A DNA stretch of 5,599 nucleotides from Candidatus Lithacetigena glycinireducens (lineage in GTDB: Bacteria > Coprothermobacterota > HKB111), in NCBI GenBank assembly GCA_018725485.1, contig QLUP01000067.1:1-5599 (forward strand). The letters are read 5' to 3'. The notes beneath the pieces are model-generated. The model saw only the letters and a list, made by a program, of their open reading frames with translations, did no database searches and was not told the DNA's origin. Every line of letters begins with the position of its first letter. The stretch's first letter is position 1. A program made the translations under genes and the position numbers. This document shows, one piece after another, positions 5,599-5,599 of this stretch.

Positions 5599-5599
5599 C

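Noticed and set aside
3449-5599. CRISPR array accompanying the Cas10-like protein
   Set aside because: No regularly spaced direct repeats of 24-40 bases are present; only the two far-apart GACCCC repeat copies were seen.

Overview
The window looks like chromosomal DNA from an anaerobic, low-to-moderate GC Firmicute of the Clostridia type. The evidence is an S-layer-homology (SLH) protein behind a textbook AGGAGG site and sigma-A-like promoter, a CCA-encoding tRNA gene, a Clostridia-style small membrane exporter, and scattered short palindromic repeats. This placement is inferred from gene character only, and no species can be named.

Layout, left to right. Positions 1-102 (minus) hold the C-terminal piece of a DDE transposase that runs off the left edge and has lost its N-terminal part. 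Positions 145-2403 (minus) encode an exported oligopeptide-type (family 5) solute-binding protein that carries SLH repeats instead of a lipoprotein anchor; it has a good promoter about 100 nt upstream. The intergenic region up to 2678 contains a perfect GGGGAC-A-GTCCCC palindrome. Positions 2679-2852 (plus) encode a 57-residue Trm112-like zinc-ribbon protein. Positions 2965-3426 (plus) encode a small integral membrane protein of the 'small multidrug export' family; its start codon lies immediately beside a short dispersed repeat. Converging on it, 3449-5323 (minus) encodes a 624-residue HD-domain protein whose motif order (HD first, D-H late) resembles the permuted HD domain of Cas10/Csx11 CRISPR effectors, but no GGDD cyclase motif is present. 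Divergent from it, across a 12-bp palindromic TTATAATTATAA promoter region, is a tRNA-Gln(CUG) gene at 5381-5454. The right edge (5509-5599) is a hairpin-rich stretch ending in a second copy of the dispersed repeat.

The genes do not form an obvious pathway. The window is a mix of housekeeping genes (tRNA, Trm112-like, membrane protein), a cell-surface transport component and a possibly defence-related orphan, with repeat and transposon debris between them. The most interesting items are the orphan Cas10-like HD protein, the SLH-anchored solute-binding protein, and the dispersed GACCCC repeat. No CRISPR array, rRNA or complete mobile element is present.
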